Assembly (NCBI GenBank): GCA_019695305.1
Contig: JAIBAG010000007.1
Coordinates: 56,542 to 120,541, forward strand
Source: a bacterium
Lineage (GTDB): Bacteria; UBA10199; JAIBAG01
Direction of reading: 5' to 3'
DNA: 64,000 nucleotides
Shown here: positions 52,104 to 60,833 of the stretch, piece after piece
How positions within the stretch are numbered: the stretch's first letter is position 1
How the letters are laid out: every line of letters starts with the position of its first letter
Program-made: the position numbers and the translations under genes
Notes under the pieces: generated by a model
Database searches by the model: none
Seen by the model: only the letters and a program-made list of their open reading frames with translations
What the model was told of the DNA's origin: nothing

Positions 52104-52462
52104 TTTACAATCCCTTCTAAGGTCATTTTAAAAGTTTCGGCCGTAAAAGGTTTTGTAATCACAAATAATGCCCCATTTTCTTTGGCCAAATTTTTAATTT
52201 CGTCGGTAGATTCTGAGGTAACAAAACCAAATTTAATGGCTTTGCCGGCTTTTTTAAGCTCTTGCAACAGTTCAATGCCTTTCATCTCAGGCATGTTCCA
52301 GTCCGATAAGATGAGGTCGGGAGGGGAGGCGTTAATTTTGGCTAATGCATCTTTGCCATTTTCGGCTTCTATAAAATTATGATTTTCAAAGCCGGCTTGT
52401 TTTAAGTTGCGCAACACTATCATGCGCATGGCTTTACTATCATCTACAACAAGTATGTTCAT
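52100..52462 (-). CDS. cheY: CheY-like response regulator
   Basis: A 120-aa receiver. Seen: ILVVDDSKAMRMIV (acidic pocket), LILSDWNMPEMKGIELL (acceptor Asp; the DWNMP form is typical of CheY), FVTSES (switch Thr/Ser) and ALFVITKPFT (Lys). ATGA-coupled to cheX. A second CheY-like gene is at 54513. A structured 97-base gap separates it from cheR. Confidence 0.9.
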   Translation of the reverse strand: MNILVVDDSKAMRMIVLRNLKQAGFENHNFIEAENGKDALAKINASPPDLILSDWNMPEMKGIELLQELKKAGKAIKFGFVTSESTDEIKNLAKENGALFVITKPFTAETFKMTLEGIVK

Positions 52463-52483
52463 ACTGCCCCCTTTATTTTACTA

Positions 52484-52534
52484 ACAGGACCGTTATTTAA
52501 CAGATAGCCCACCAGGGCTAGCCTGCGGTCCTGT
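52484..52534. repeat. Nested inverted repeat between cheR and cheY
   Basis: ACAGGACCG and CGGTCCTGT (52484-52492, 52526-52534) form a nine-base perfect outer stem. Inside lies a smaller TAGCCC/GGGCTA hairpin (52505-52510, 52515-52520). No T tract follows in the direction of transcription, so it looks like a structured leader, processing site or attenuator rather than a terminator. Confidence 0.6.
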
Positions 52535-52559
52535 AGTACTAACAAGTCAAGTGTGTCAG

Positions 52560-53381
52560 TTAAACGGACGACTTGATAGTATAACAACTAACCCTGTCTA
52601 AATTTAAACGATCAAAGTTATCATCTAACATAAGCGTGGTTTCTCCACCACCCAAAAAGAAATAGCCATCCGGTTTCATGAGCTCACGTACTTTTTTTAG
52701 TATGGCCTTTTTAACATCCACATCAAAATAAATGAGAACATTTCTTACTAAGACAATATCCATTTTGGGCATAAGTGGCCAGTTGCCCACCAGGTTGATT
52801 TTTTTAAAATCCACCATCTTTTTTATATCGTCCTTTAATTTCCAGTCGGGGCCACTTTTTTCAAAATACTTTGCCAAATATATGGCAGGCAAGCCGCGGT
52901 TAACTTCAAGTTGTGTGTAGACGCCGGCTTTGCAACGTTCAAGCATGCTGTCCGAAATGTCGCTCGCAATAAATGTGATGCGCCAGTCTTTTAATTGAGG
53001 AAATGTTTCACGTAGGAGAAGAGCCAGTGAGTAGGGTTCTTGTCCGCTGGATGATGCTCCACACCAGATGTTAAGTGCTTTTTCATTGGCTCTTTTTTGA
53101 ATGAGCTCTGGAATAATAATTTTTTTGAGTGACTCAAACGGGTAGATGTCTCTAAAAAAGAGGGTTTCGTTTGTAGTCATGGCATCTACCACTTTATGGT
53201 GTATCGTTCCAAATGGGCGGTTTTGCATGAGATTAACCAGCTGCTCAATGGTTTGCATCCCTTCGGCACGTACTACTGGCATGAGACGGTTTTCAACAAA
53301 ATACTCCTTGCCGGGTTCCACCATAATGGCGGCCGTTTCACCCACAAATTTTTTAATATACTCAAAGCTGTCGCTGTTCAT
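52560..53381 (-). CDS. cheR: CheR, chemoreceptor methyltransferase
   Basis: It methylates glutamates of chemoreceptors. The protein of about 273 aa has the CheR N-terminal helices, IWCGASSSGQEPYSLALLL (SAM motif), FIASDISDSMLERCKAGVY, DIVLVRNVLIYFDVDVKKAIL and GYFFLGGGETTL. The ATG at 53381 overlaps the cheB end by 20 bases and lacks a clear ribosome site; a longer TTG start at 53432 is possible. Confidence 0.92.
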   Translation of the reverse strand: MNSDSFEYIKKFVGETAAIMVEPGKEYFVENRLMPVVRAEGMQTIEQLVNLMQNRPFGTIHHKVVDAMTTNETLFFRDIYPFESLKKIIIPELIQKRANEKALNIWCGASSSGQEPYSLALLLRETFPQLKDWRITFIASDISDSMLERCKAGVYTQLEVNRGLPAIYLAKYFEKSGPDWKLKDDIKKMVDFKKINLVGNWPLMPKMDIVLVRNVLIYFDVDVKKAILKKVRELMKPDGYFFLGGGETTLMLDDNFDRLNLDRVSCYTIKSSV

Positions 53382-54498
53382 AGGTAAAACCGATGCGTTG
53401 TTCGCCAACGGTCTCAATAATTGCTTTTGCAATATCTTTTAATGGTAATACCCGGCTTGATAGTCCGGCATTGGTTACAGCTCCAGGCATTCCCCATACT
53501 ACGCTACTGGCTTCATCTTGCGTAAATACCTGGCCGCCATTTTTAACAATCACTTCACTTCCTTTAAGCCCGTCGTAGCCCATTCCTGTCATGACTAAGC
53601 CCAAAGTTCCTTTACCGTAGATTTGTGATACCGAACGAAATAAAACATCCACAGCAGGGCGGCATGAATTTTCTGGAGCTTCATCATTGAGGGCAAGTCG
53701 TACAAGTGCACCATCCTTTTCTAAAACCATATGAAATCCACCTGGTGCAATCCAAACATCACCAGCTTTTAAAACAGGTTTGTCATTTCCAGCTTCGCGA
53801 ACATTAAGAGGAGATGTAGTGTTTAAGCGATCTGCTAAAAATTTTGTAAACGAGGCAGGCATATGTTGTACAATCACAATGGGAACGGGAAAGCCGGCTG
53901 GAATTTTGGGAATAAGTTCCATTAAAGCATTTGGTCCACCCGTTGAAATACCAATAGTTACAATTTCAACACGATTAGTTACTTTAAATAAAGCATTAGG
54001 CTTTGAGGCTGAAGAAGCTAAAGTTGTGACGCTCGGTGTAGTAGGGGCCTTGGAAGCCATATTAAAAAGTTTTGTGCGTGCACCCAAAGCGTGAATTTTA
54101 GCTAACACTTGATCTCTAATCCATTCTTTGGCGGCATTTAAACCACCGGCTTCGTTGGTGGGTTTAGTAACATAATCGGTAGCGCCACGACCCAGGGCAT
54201 CTAAAGTATCGGCAGCACCGCGCTGTGTGAGCGAGCTAAACATGAGAACAGGTGTTCTTTTATCTGTTTCACGAATTTTAGATAAAGCTTCAAGGCCTGT
54301 CATTTCGGGCATTTCAATGTCCATGGTTACTAAATCGGGCTTTAAATTTTCAAACATCTGAACACCAATTTTGCCGTTTGCAGCAAGTCCCACAATTTCA
54401 ATTTTGGGATCGGCGCCTAAAATTTCGGATAAGAGTTTTCGGACGATGGCCGAATCATCAACTATGAGCACGCGTATTTTATCGGTTGTGGCTTGCAT
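53362..54498 (-). CDS. cheB: CheB, chemotaxis methylesterase
   Basis: A 378-aa protein. The N-terminal receiver has LIVDDSAIVRKLLSEIL and LVTMDIEMPEMTG (acceptor Asp). The C-terminal esterase, from about residue 190, has GISTGGPNALMEL (catalytic Ser), VQHMP (His) and MTGMGYDG (Asp). A Ser/Thr-rich linker connects them. It follows the second cheY gene after 14 bases. Confidence 0.95.
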   Translation of the reverse strand: MQATTDKIRVLIVDDSAIVRKLLSEILGADPKIEIVGLAANGKIGVQMFENLKPDLVTMDIEMPEMTGLEALSKIRETDKRTPVLMFSSLTQRGAADTLDALGRGATDYVTKPTNEAGGLNAAKEWIRDQVLAKIHALGARTKLFNMASKAPTTPSVTTLASSASKPNALFKVTNRVEIVTIGISTGGPNALMELIPKIPAGFPVPIVIVQHMPASFTKFLADRLNTTSPLNVREAGNDKPVLKAGDVWIAPGGFHMVLEKDGALVRLALNDEAPENSCRPAVDVLFRSVSQIYGKGTLGLVMTGMGYDGLKGSEVIVKNGGQVFTQDEASSVVWGMPGAVTNAGLSSRVLPLKDIAKAIIETVGEQRIGFTYEQRQL

Positions 54499-54512
54499 GT
54501 ATTTTTTATTAT

Positions 54513-54905
54513 TTAAGCCTGAGCAGGAGCAGGTGGGGGAGGTATTAAACCCATCAACTCCAGTTTGCCTACAATAATATCGCGTGTAAATGGTTTCATC
54601 ACGTACTCGTTAGCACCGGCCACCATGGCTTTTACCATGTTGTCCATTTCAGTTTCGGTGGTTACCATCATAATCCACATTTTTTCGTGTTCTGGAATTT
54701 GGCGAACAGATTTAATGAACTCAAGCCCATTCATTACTGGCATGTTCCAGTCTACAAGAGCTAAATCTACCGGACCATTTTTAGCCAAGCAGTCTAGGGC
54801 TTCCTGACCATGACCAGCTTCCAAAATTTCAAAATTAAATTCTTTTAAAATCCTGGAAAGCATCACACGCATGGTGCGTGAATCGTCAATAACAATTGCT
54901 CGCAT
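54513..54905 (-). CDS. cheY: CheY-like response regulator (second copy)
   Basis: A 130-aa receiver with AIVIDDSRTMRVML, LALVDWNMPVMNGLEF, MMVTTETEMDNMVKAMVAGANEYVMKPFT. The DDSRTMR beginning and the TTETE segment are typical of CheY proteins of deltaproteobacterial che operons. A short Pro/Ala tail (PPPPAPAQA) is unusual. GGGGG precedes the ATG. It is distinct from the 52100 copy and could be the motor-binding CheY, with the other acting as a sink, or vice versa. Confidence 0.9.
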   Translation of the reverse strand: MRAIVIDDSRTMRVMLSRILKEFNFEILEAGHGQEALDCLAKNGPVDLALVDWNMPVMNGLEFIKSVRQIPEHEKMWIMMVTTETEMDNMVKAMVAGANEYVMKPFTRDIIVGKLELMGLIPPPPAPAQA

Positions 54906-54937
54906 AAATCCCCCTTAGGCTTTTTGATAGCCCAAAT

Positions 54938-56701
54938 TTACTGCAATGTTGCGTCACCACGATCTTCAAAGGTAAATTTACCTATGAGAGCTTTAAGTTC
55001 CGAGGACAGGCCATTTAAACGATTGGCCATTTGTTCGTTGTGTTCGGCACCTTTGGTGGCATGAATATTTGTTTCGGCAATGCCTTTGATGTTTTTAACA
55101 ATCTCGGTACTGCCGCTTGCTGCTCCACTCATGTTACGGCTAATCTCATTAGTTGTCACCGTTTGTTCTTCAACAGCACTGGCAATCACGCTTGTGATGT
55201 CGTTTACTTTGGAAATTACATCCTTAATTTCCTGTACAGCGCTTACGGCCGCTTCACTGGTAGACTTAATAAGGGAAATTTTTTGTCCAATTTCTTCGGT
55301 TGCACTGGCTGTTTGTTTAGCCAATTCCTTTACCTCGTTAGCAACTACGGCAAAACCCTTACCGGCTTCACCGGCACGGGCCGCTTCGATGGTAGCATTT
55401 AAGGCTAACAAATTAGTTTGTTCGGCAATAGAGGTAATTACTTTTACCACTTCACCAATTTCAAGGCTGGCTTGTCCTAACTGACCAATGGTTGTATCGG
55501 CACCACTTAAAGTGTTTACAGCCGAACTGGTAAGTTTAGCCGCTTCACTTGTGTTTTTGGCAATTTCTTTAACAGTGGCACCCATTTCTTCCATGGAAGA
55601 AGCAATCACCTGAATATTACCATCAATCTGTTCGGCAGCACCGGCCACCGAGTTGGATTGGATAGAGGCTTCGTTAAACGTATTTTTCATTGTGTCGCTG
55701 CCCGATAATAATTCGTGTGAAGTATTACCTAAAGTAGCAATATTTTGCCCTACATAACCCAGGCTTGCTTTCATGCTACCCAGTAAATTATTGATCGACT
55801 GAGCAATTTGAGCCATGGGGTCTTCACCTTCTAAATTAATTTTAACACACAAATTTCCTTGTTCGGCTTTTTTAACCGCGTTGCGGATTAAGGTTACTTT
55901 TTCATTTAAACCTTTAAGAGTAGTGTTAAAAGCAGTAGCCATTTGGCCCATTTCGTCTTGGGTATGAAGGTCAATTTTCTGATTAAAATCACCTTTAGAA
56001 AGTTTATCTAAGGCACCCAGCATAAGGCTAATGCCATGTCCAATTTGTTTGGTAATAAGAGAAGAAGCAAAAGCGATTAAACCCAAAATACAAAACACGG
56101 CACCAATCATAATAACAGTGCGTGAGGCAATAAGGCTGTTGGCATGAGTCTCAACCTGAGTATTACGCTCGGTGCTCATGGTTACAACATTATTGATGGC
56201 TTCACGGTGCTGAAGGTACAAAGGTTTCATTTTTTCAAGTACAATAGATGATGCTTTGGCATTATCGCCGGCCTTAACAGCAGGGATGAGTTCAGCGTCG
56301 ACTAAATCAAAGAATGCAATAGCCGGTGTAAATGAATCGTTAAGAAGAGTATCTTTCATTTTCCCTTCATCCAAATCGCCTTTCCAATACTCGTGACGCG
56401 TATCGAAATCCTTTTTGAGAGTAGCCATTTTGTCGATGAGGGCCGTTTTTTCTTCATTGCTTGTGGCATAAGTCATTTCAAGAGCCGTCATGTACGACTC
56501 AATAATATATTCCGGAGGAGGTAAAATATCGGCAATGAGATCTTTGCCCTGTACAATTTGTTTGTACAAAGGTCCGTTTACCTGAACGGTTTGCATGGTT
56601 GAGTAGGCAAAAACTCCATACCCAATCAGTGCGGCAACGAAGATTCCAGCCAGGCTGAAAAGCTTGGCTTTAATTTTCATGTTATTGATTAACGTGTTCA
56701 T
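54938..56701 (-). CDS. Methyl-accepting chemotaxis protein
   Basis: A 587-aa receptor. Seen: a first membrane span at about 13-32, a four-helix-bundle-type periplasmic sensor to about 190, a second span near 193-212, HAMP, then the cytoplasmic signalling hairpin with the tip [35 protein letters not shown]. Its signalling half is almost the same as in the next receptor, showing recent duplication. No C-terminal extra domain. AGGAG precedes the start. Confidence 0.93.
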   Translation of the reverse strand: MNTLINNMKIKAKLFSLAGIFVAALIGYGVFAYSTMQTVQVNGPLYKQIVQGKDLIADILPPPEYIIESYMTALEMTYATSNEEKTALIDKMATLKKDFDTRHEYWKGDLDEGKMKDTLLNDSFTPAIAFFDLVDAELIPAVKAGDNAKASSIVLEKMKPLYLQHREAINNVVTMSTERNTQVETHANSLIASRTVIMIGAVFCILGLIAFASSLITKQIGHGISLMLGALDKLSKGDFNQKIDLHTQDEMGQMATAFNTTLKGLNEKVTLIRNAVKKAEQGNLCVKINLEGEDPMAQIAQSINNLLGSMKASLGYVGQNIATLGNTSHELLSGSDTMKNTFNEASIQSNSVAGAAEQIDGNIQVIASSMEEMGATVKEIAKNTSEAAKLTSSAVNTLSGADTTIGQLGQASLEIGEVVKVITSIAEQTNLLALNATIEAARAGEAGKGFAVVANEVKELAKQTASATEEIGQKISLIKSTSEAAVSAVQEIKDVISKVNDITSVIASAVEEQTVTTNEISRNMSGAASGSTEIVKNIKGIAETNIHATKGAEHNEQMANRLNGLSSELKALIGKFTFEDRGDATLQ

Positions 56702-56727
56702 AGAGTTTCTCCTATTTATTATGCCAA

Positions 56728-58899
56728 TTAAGCATGGTGTTCTTTAATTCCTCTTTCGGCAAGCCATGTGCCTAGTTTTACATCCACTGTTTTAATGTGA
56801 TTGATAAACCAATCCACCACATGACGGCGTACACGGATAGTAAAAGTTAAGTTTGCTCCCTGAGCTTTAAACTCCTGGCGCAATTCTGCCCATTTTTTCA
56901 TAAAAATATCATGCTGTGCTTTGTGGGCAGGATAATCTGGATAACCTTCAGATTCCATCTGGCGTTGTTCGTAGCCCAAATGTTCCACACAGTAACTTTC
57001 AACATGATCAAAGGCTTTTTCTGTTTCTTGTGTACTTGCGCCATTATTTAACGCTTGATACAAACCATCAATACGATCAAAGAGTTCTTTGTGCTGACGA
57101 TCAATTTCAGCATCGTTAGTGGCTAACCCTCTTGTCCATACAATACGATTTGTATTGCTGGTGTCTTTATCTACTCTGAATTTTGCAAGTAAACCTTTCA
57201 GATACTGAGAAATCTCATTCAATTCGCCGGCTGTTCTTTTCCCATTAACAGCACCGGTAGTAGCCATATTGTTTGTTTCGGCAATACCCTTGATGTTTTT
57301 TACAATTTCGGTACTGCCACTAGCTGCACCACTCATGTTACGGCTAATTTCGTTTGTGGTTACGGTTTGCTCTTCTACGGCACTGGCAATGATGCTGGTA
57401 ATGTCATTTACTTTACCAATAACAGCTCTAATTTCTTGAACCGAACTAACGGCGGCTTCACTCGAAGATTTGATCATCGATATTTTTTGACCAATTTCTT
57501 CGGTAGCATTAGCTGTTTGCTTGGCTAGTTCTTTTACTTCGTTAGCAACCACGGCAAAACCCTTTCCGGCTTCACCCGCACGGGCGGCTTCGATGGTGGC
57601 ATTTAAAGCTAGGAGATTGGTTTGTTCGGCAATGGAGGTAATTACTTTTACCACTTCTCCAATTTCACTGCTGGCCTGACCCAGTTGTGTAATAGTGGTG
57701 TCGGCATTTTGTAAGGTGGTCACAGCCGAACCTGTTAATTTGGCGGCTTCGGATGTGTTTTTGGCAATCTCTTTTACAGTAGCGCCCATTTCTTCCATAG
57801 AAGAGGCAATTACCTGGATATTGCCGTCAATTTGTTCGGCAGCGGTAGCCACCGAGTTCGATTGAACAGAAGCTTCACTAAACGAGTTTGTCATTCTGTC
57901 ATTTTCAGATAGTAAGCCCTGTGACGTGATACCTAATGTGGCTACGTTTTGTCCCACATTGCTTAAACTTATTCTAAAATTCTGGAGTAGGGCATTTACA
58001 GAGTCGGCAATTTGACCCATGGGATCTTCACCGGTAATAGCTACATTATCGGTTAAATCACCATTAGCAGCTATTTTCACAACGTTACGAATAGCTTCTA
58101 CTTTTGTATGAAGAGCTTCGATTGTTTTGTTGATAGCGTTGCCCATGAGACCAATTTCATCGGAGGAGTGAACCATTACTTTTTGGTTAAAATCGCCTTC
58201 GGCCAGCTTTTCCATAACAAGTAAGCTTTCTTTTACGGGTTTTGTAATGGAGGAGGCAATTTTCGATGCGATTCCAAAGCCTAAAAGAGAGCAAATTAAT
58301 ACGAGACCACCAACAAGCCAATCGAGGCTTTTCCCTTCGCTTTTAGCTTCATCAACCGATTTTAAGGCTTGTGTTTCTATAAGTTCACCCAATGCACCCA
58401 TACTTTCTTCAAGCGCAGAAAAGGATTTATTAAATGCCGGTAATTCTGGTTGTGCTGCTTCGTAGCCGCTATTAACAGCAGTATTAACAATGTGCTCTGC
58501 CGATTTAATATAATTTTCCAAGTCGGGACGTACATTATTAATAGCGTCTTTAATGTTTTGAGCAAGTGGAAGAGCATCCGTTTCATTCAAATATTTTTGA
58601 AAGTTTTCAGCAAATTCCTTGTTTTCCTGTACTGCTTCCTTTTGCCCTTCGGCATCATGGGTATCGGCTGCCACCATCGTTCTGTAAACAACGGCTCTTA
58701 AACCATCATGCATCATGTCGGCCAATGTCATGTTTTGAAGTGCCTTCATTTGCACTTCGGCAACATTTTCCAGGCTTTTTTCAACAGTGGCTGTTGAATA
58801 ATAACCCAGGCCGCCTACGGCAAAAATAAAGGCTAAAAACATAAACGTTAACGCATTTAGTTTTTTGCCTACTGTTAATTTATTAAGTATGTTTTTCAT
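56728..58899 (-). CDS. Methyl-accepting chemotaxis protein with C-terminal hemerythrin domain
   Basis: A 723-aa receptor. Two membrane spans (about 15-34 and 188-208), a periplasmic helical sensor, HAMP and MCP signalling domains as in its neighbour. From about residue 600 there is a bacteriohemerythrin domain: [28 protein letters not shown] and NHIKTVD supply the five His and the Glu/Asp expected for a di-iron O2 site. Fusions of this kind (as DcrH) are oxygen or redox sensors. Probably an aerotaxis receptor. Confidence 0.93.
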   Translation of the reverse strand: MKNILNKLTVGKKLNALTFMFLAFIFAVGGLGYYSTATVEKSLENVAEVQMKALQNMTLADMMHDGLRAVVYRTMVAADTHDAEGQKEAVQENKEFAENFQKYLNETDALPLAQNIKDAINNVRPDLENYIKSAEHIVNTAVNSGYEAAQPELPAFNKSFSALEESMGALGELIETQALKSVDEAKSEGKSLDWLVGGLVLICSLLGFGIASKIASSITKPVKESLLVMEKLAEGDFNQKVMVHSSDEIGLMGNAINKTIEALHTKVEAIRNVVKIAANGDLTDNVAITGEDPMGQIADSVNALLQNFRISLSNVGQNVATLGITSQGLLSENDRMTNSFSEASVQSNSVATAAEQIDGNIQVIASSMEEMGATVKEIAKNTSEAAKLTGSAVTTLQNADTTITQLGQASSEIGEVVKVITSIAEQTNLLALNATIEAARAGEAGKGFAVVANEVKELAKQTANATEEIGQKISMIKSSSEAAVSSVQEIRAVIGKVNDITSIIASAVEEQTVTTNEISRNMSGAASGSTEIVKNIKGIAETNNMATTGAVNGKRTAGELNEISQYLKGLLAKFRVDKDTSNTNRIVWTRGLATNDAEIDRQHKELFDRIDGLYQALNNGASTQETEKAFDHVESYCVEHLGYEQRQMESEGYPDYPAHKAQHDIFMKKWAELRQEFKAQGANLTFTIRVRRHVVDWFINHIKTVDVKLGTWLAERGIKEHHA

Positions 58900-58929
58900 A
58901 ATGCCCTCTCTCTCCTCGTAGATTATAAA

Positions 58930-60252
58930 TTAAAAAACTATTTCAAAACGGCCACCCACCTGAAGCGCATGCCCCACATTGGATGTACCTGGATTAATAA
59001 TATATTGAACATCGGGTTGTACTGCTAACCACGGTGTAATTTGTGCCTTATAAGTTAGCTCAATATTCACTTCGGTACTTTTAACGGGTGCAGCTGCTAA
59101 ACGTTGAGCACGTTTATATTTGCTGCCATTAATGGCGGTGGATACGTTTAATCCCAATTGATCACTGTCGCGTTTAGGGATTAAACCTGTATAAACGGCA
59201 CCGGCACCCAAATAATAATTAAATTGGTGAACAGTGGGTGTTGCGTAGCCAAAACGGCCGTAAATTTTTAAACCTTGTTCATGGTCATCGGCTTCGCGAT
59301 ATATCTGATATTCACCCAAGGCATAAAAACCAAAGCTCGAACGTCTTTCGGGATTGCCCAAGCTATCAGTATCCACCAAATCATCAAATTTTTCGGTATA
59401 GATCCAGCCGCCGATGGCAACTTTCCCATAACGAGCATCTTCTTTACCTTCAGCCGGCAAATAACCAATTTCGGTAGCGCTTAAGAATCCGTCACCATCA
59501 TCAAATTGAATTTGAGTGCTGAAGGGATGGTTAGGATCTTGTGGAACACCATCCAAAAAGGCGGTTTGAATATAAACCTGTGGAATGGGGGCGTAGTATA
59601 AACGTAAAGCAAGCGAAGTAGCAGGCCATGCCGATGGACCATTTAATCCGCTTTGAGAAAAATCGGGACCCATGCCTGGAGAGGAATTAATAAAAAGACC
59701 TGCAGTGTCGATGGCATCAAATTCGGAATTTAAATCGTACAAGCCCACCAAGAATGAAAATTTATCGTCAAAAAGCTTTTGTTGAAACCAGGCTTCCATC
59801 AAGTAGCCAGCATCTAAAGCATCGATGTTGCTCACCCCTTGGCCATCGCCAGAATGAAGGCTGGGGCTGCCACCATGAAGAGCGGTTCCGTAAAAGAAGA
59901 ACTGGCCGCCTTTCCATTTAAAAAGTTTTTCAGTATCAATCGACAGGGTCATGTCGAGAGCGCCTAAATAAACAGCTTTTTTGTCGATACCGCCACTGAT
60001 GTTTCCAAAAACATCGCCGGTATATATAAATTCAAAATCAAAGCCTTTATCGGATAAATCATCGCGCAGGCCGCCCCAGTTTCCGGTAAGGGTGTCTTGG
60101 GTAAAAAATGTTTGTTTTTCGGCTAATTCCTCGGCTCTTGACAGGGTAGGGCTTAGGAGCGCAGTAAGGCCAAAAAAGATAGCCAATACAAGCAACTTTT
60201 TGGCGCTATTGCCGATAACGCTTTTAGGAGATTGTGTTATGAAAAAGTTCAT
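58930..60252 (-). CDS. OprB-family carbohydrate-selective porin
   Basis: A 440-aa outer-membrane protein. Signal peptide of about 40 residues (LLVLAIFFGLTALLSPTLSRAEE), then TLTGNWGGLRDDLSDKGFDFEFIYTGD, the OprB N-terminal signature, many amphipathic strands and a terminal Phe (GGRFEIVF). AAGGA precedes the ATG. The gene lies inside the chemotaxis block between cheW and a receptor gene. Its 5' end overlaps head-on a small plus-strand gene by 14 bases. Confidence 0.9.
   Translation of the reverse strand: MNFFITQSPKSVIGNSAKKLLVLAIFFGLTALLSPTLSRAEELAEKQTFFTQDTLTGNWGGLRDDLSDKGFDFEFIYTGDVFGNISGGIDKKAVYLGALDMTLSIDTEKLFKWKGGQFFFYGTALHGGSPSLHSGDGQGVSNIDALDAGYLMEAWFQQKLFDDKFSFLVGLYDLNSEFDAIDTAGLFINSSPGMGPDFSQSGLNGPSAWPATSLALRLYYAPIPQVYIQTAFLDGVPQDPNHPFSTQIQFDDGDGFLSATEIGYLPAEGKEDARYGKVAIGGWIYTEKFDDLVDTDSLGNPERRSSFGFYALGEYQIYREADDHEQGLKIYGRFGYATPTVHQFNYYLGAGAVYTGLIPKRDSDQLGLNVSTAINGSKYKRAQRLAAAPVKSTEVNIELTYKAQITPWLAVQPDVQYIINPGTSNVGHALQVGGRFEIVF
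60192..60218 (+). promoter_or_regulatory. Sigma-28-like promoter before the small secreted protein gene
   Basis: GCCGATAA at 60211-60218 is a perfect match to the sigma-28 -10 element. Eleven bases upstream, GCAACTTT at 60192-60199 matches TAAAGTTT at five of eight positions. The expected start is near 60225, 14 bases before the ATG at 60239. It lies inside oprB, antisense to it, so chance is possible. Confidence 0.35.
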
Positions 60253-60373
60253 GGTTTTATCCTTCGCTTGTTCTTTATTTGCCCTGGCTTTGCTTGGCCC
60301 TAAATCGGCCGAAGCTCATCGCGGTAAGTGCTATACGCATACCCGCAATGTTGATATGTGCCGTGGCGAATAA
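60239..60373 (+). CDS. Small secreted cysteine-containing protein
   Basis: A 44-aa product with a textbook signal peptide (MKKFMVLSFACSLFALALLG..., cleavage predicted after AEA), leaving an 18-residue mature peptide HRGKCYTHTRNVDMCRGE with two cysteines and two histidines. AGGAG lies eight bases before the ATG. It is encoded against the 5' end of oprB and ends one base before the convergent cheW stop. I do not recognise the family; disulphide or metal binding is inference. Confidence 0.6.
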   Translation: MKKFMVLSFACSLFALALLGPKSAEAHRGKCYTHTRNVDMCRGE

Positions 60374-60374
60374 A

Positions 60375-60833
60375 TTAAGCGGTGGCCTCCATTTCTTCTT
60401 TTTTTCCAGTTAACTCCAAAGTTTCGTCCACTTTTAAAATAAGCAACAGTTTGTCTTTTAATTTGTAAGCACCACTAATGAGTTCTTTTACGCTGCCTTG
60501 CAAAGTAGCGGGGGGGGCTTCAAACGTTTCGTCTTCCAATTCCATAATATCGCCAATTTCATCCACCAGTAAGCTAACCGGGCTGTCTTCGCTTCTAATC
60601 ACTACATTTGTTGGCAATTTTTCGTTTTCGCCGCGGTCGTTCATTCCCAATCTGCGGCGTAAATCCATGGCGGTTACAATATGGCCGCGCAAGTTGATGA
60701 GGCCTGTAATGATGGAATTGGCCAAGGGAATAAAAGTCATTTCCTGGTAGCGGATGACTTCCTGAACTTTTTCAACATCCACACCAAAATGGTGGCCATC
60801 TAAGGTAAAAGTGCAAAATTGTTTAGTGCTCAT
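60375..60833 (-). CDS. cheW: CheW, chemotaxis coupling protein
   Basis: A 152-aa adaptor between receptors and CheA. Seen: FCTFTLDGHHFGVDVEKVQEVIRYQEMTFIPLA, ITGLINLRGHIVTAMDLRRRLGM and VSLLVDEIGDIMEL, the CheW beta-barrel signature. Its start overlaps the cheA stop by four bases. After it the operon passes oprB, which may have its own promoter. Confidence 0.95.
   Translation of the reverse strand: MSTKQFCTFTLDGHHFGVDVEKVQEVIRYQEMTFIPLANSIITGLINLRGHIVTAMDLRRRLGMNDRGENEKLPTNVVIRSEDSPVSLLVDEIGDIMELEDETFEAPPATLQGSVKELISGAYKLKDKLLLILKVDETLELTGKKEEMEATA

Noticed and set aside
56702..56727. TTGGCATAAT on the minus strand as a sigma-54 site for the first MCP
   Set aside because: The -12 GC element is missing at the required spacing.
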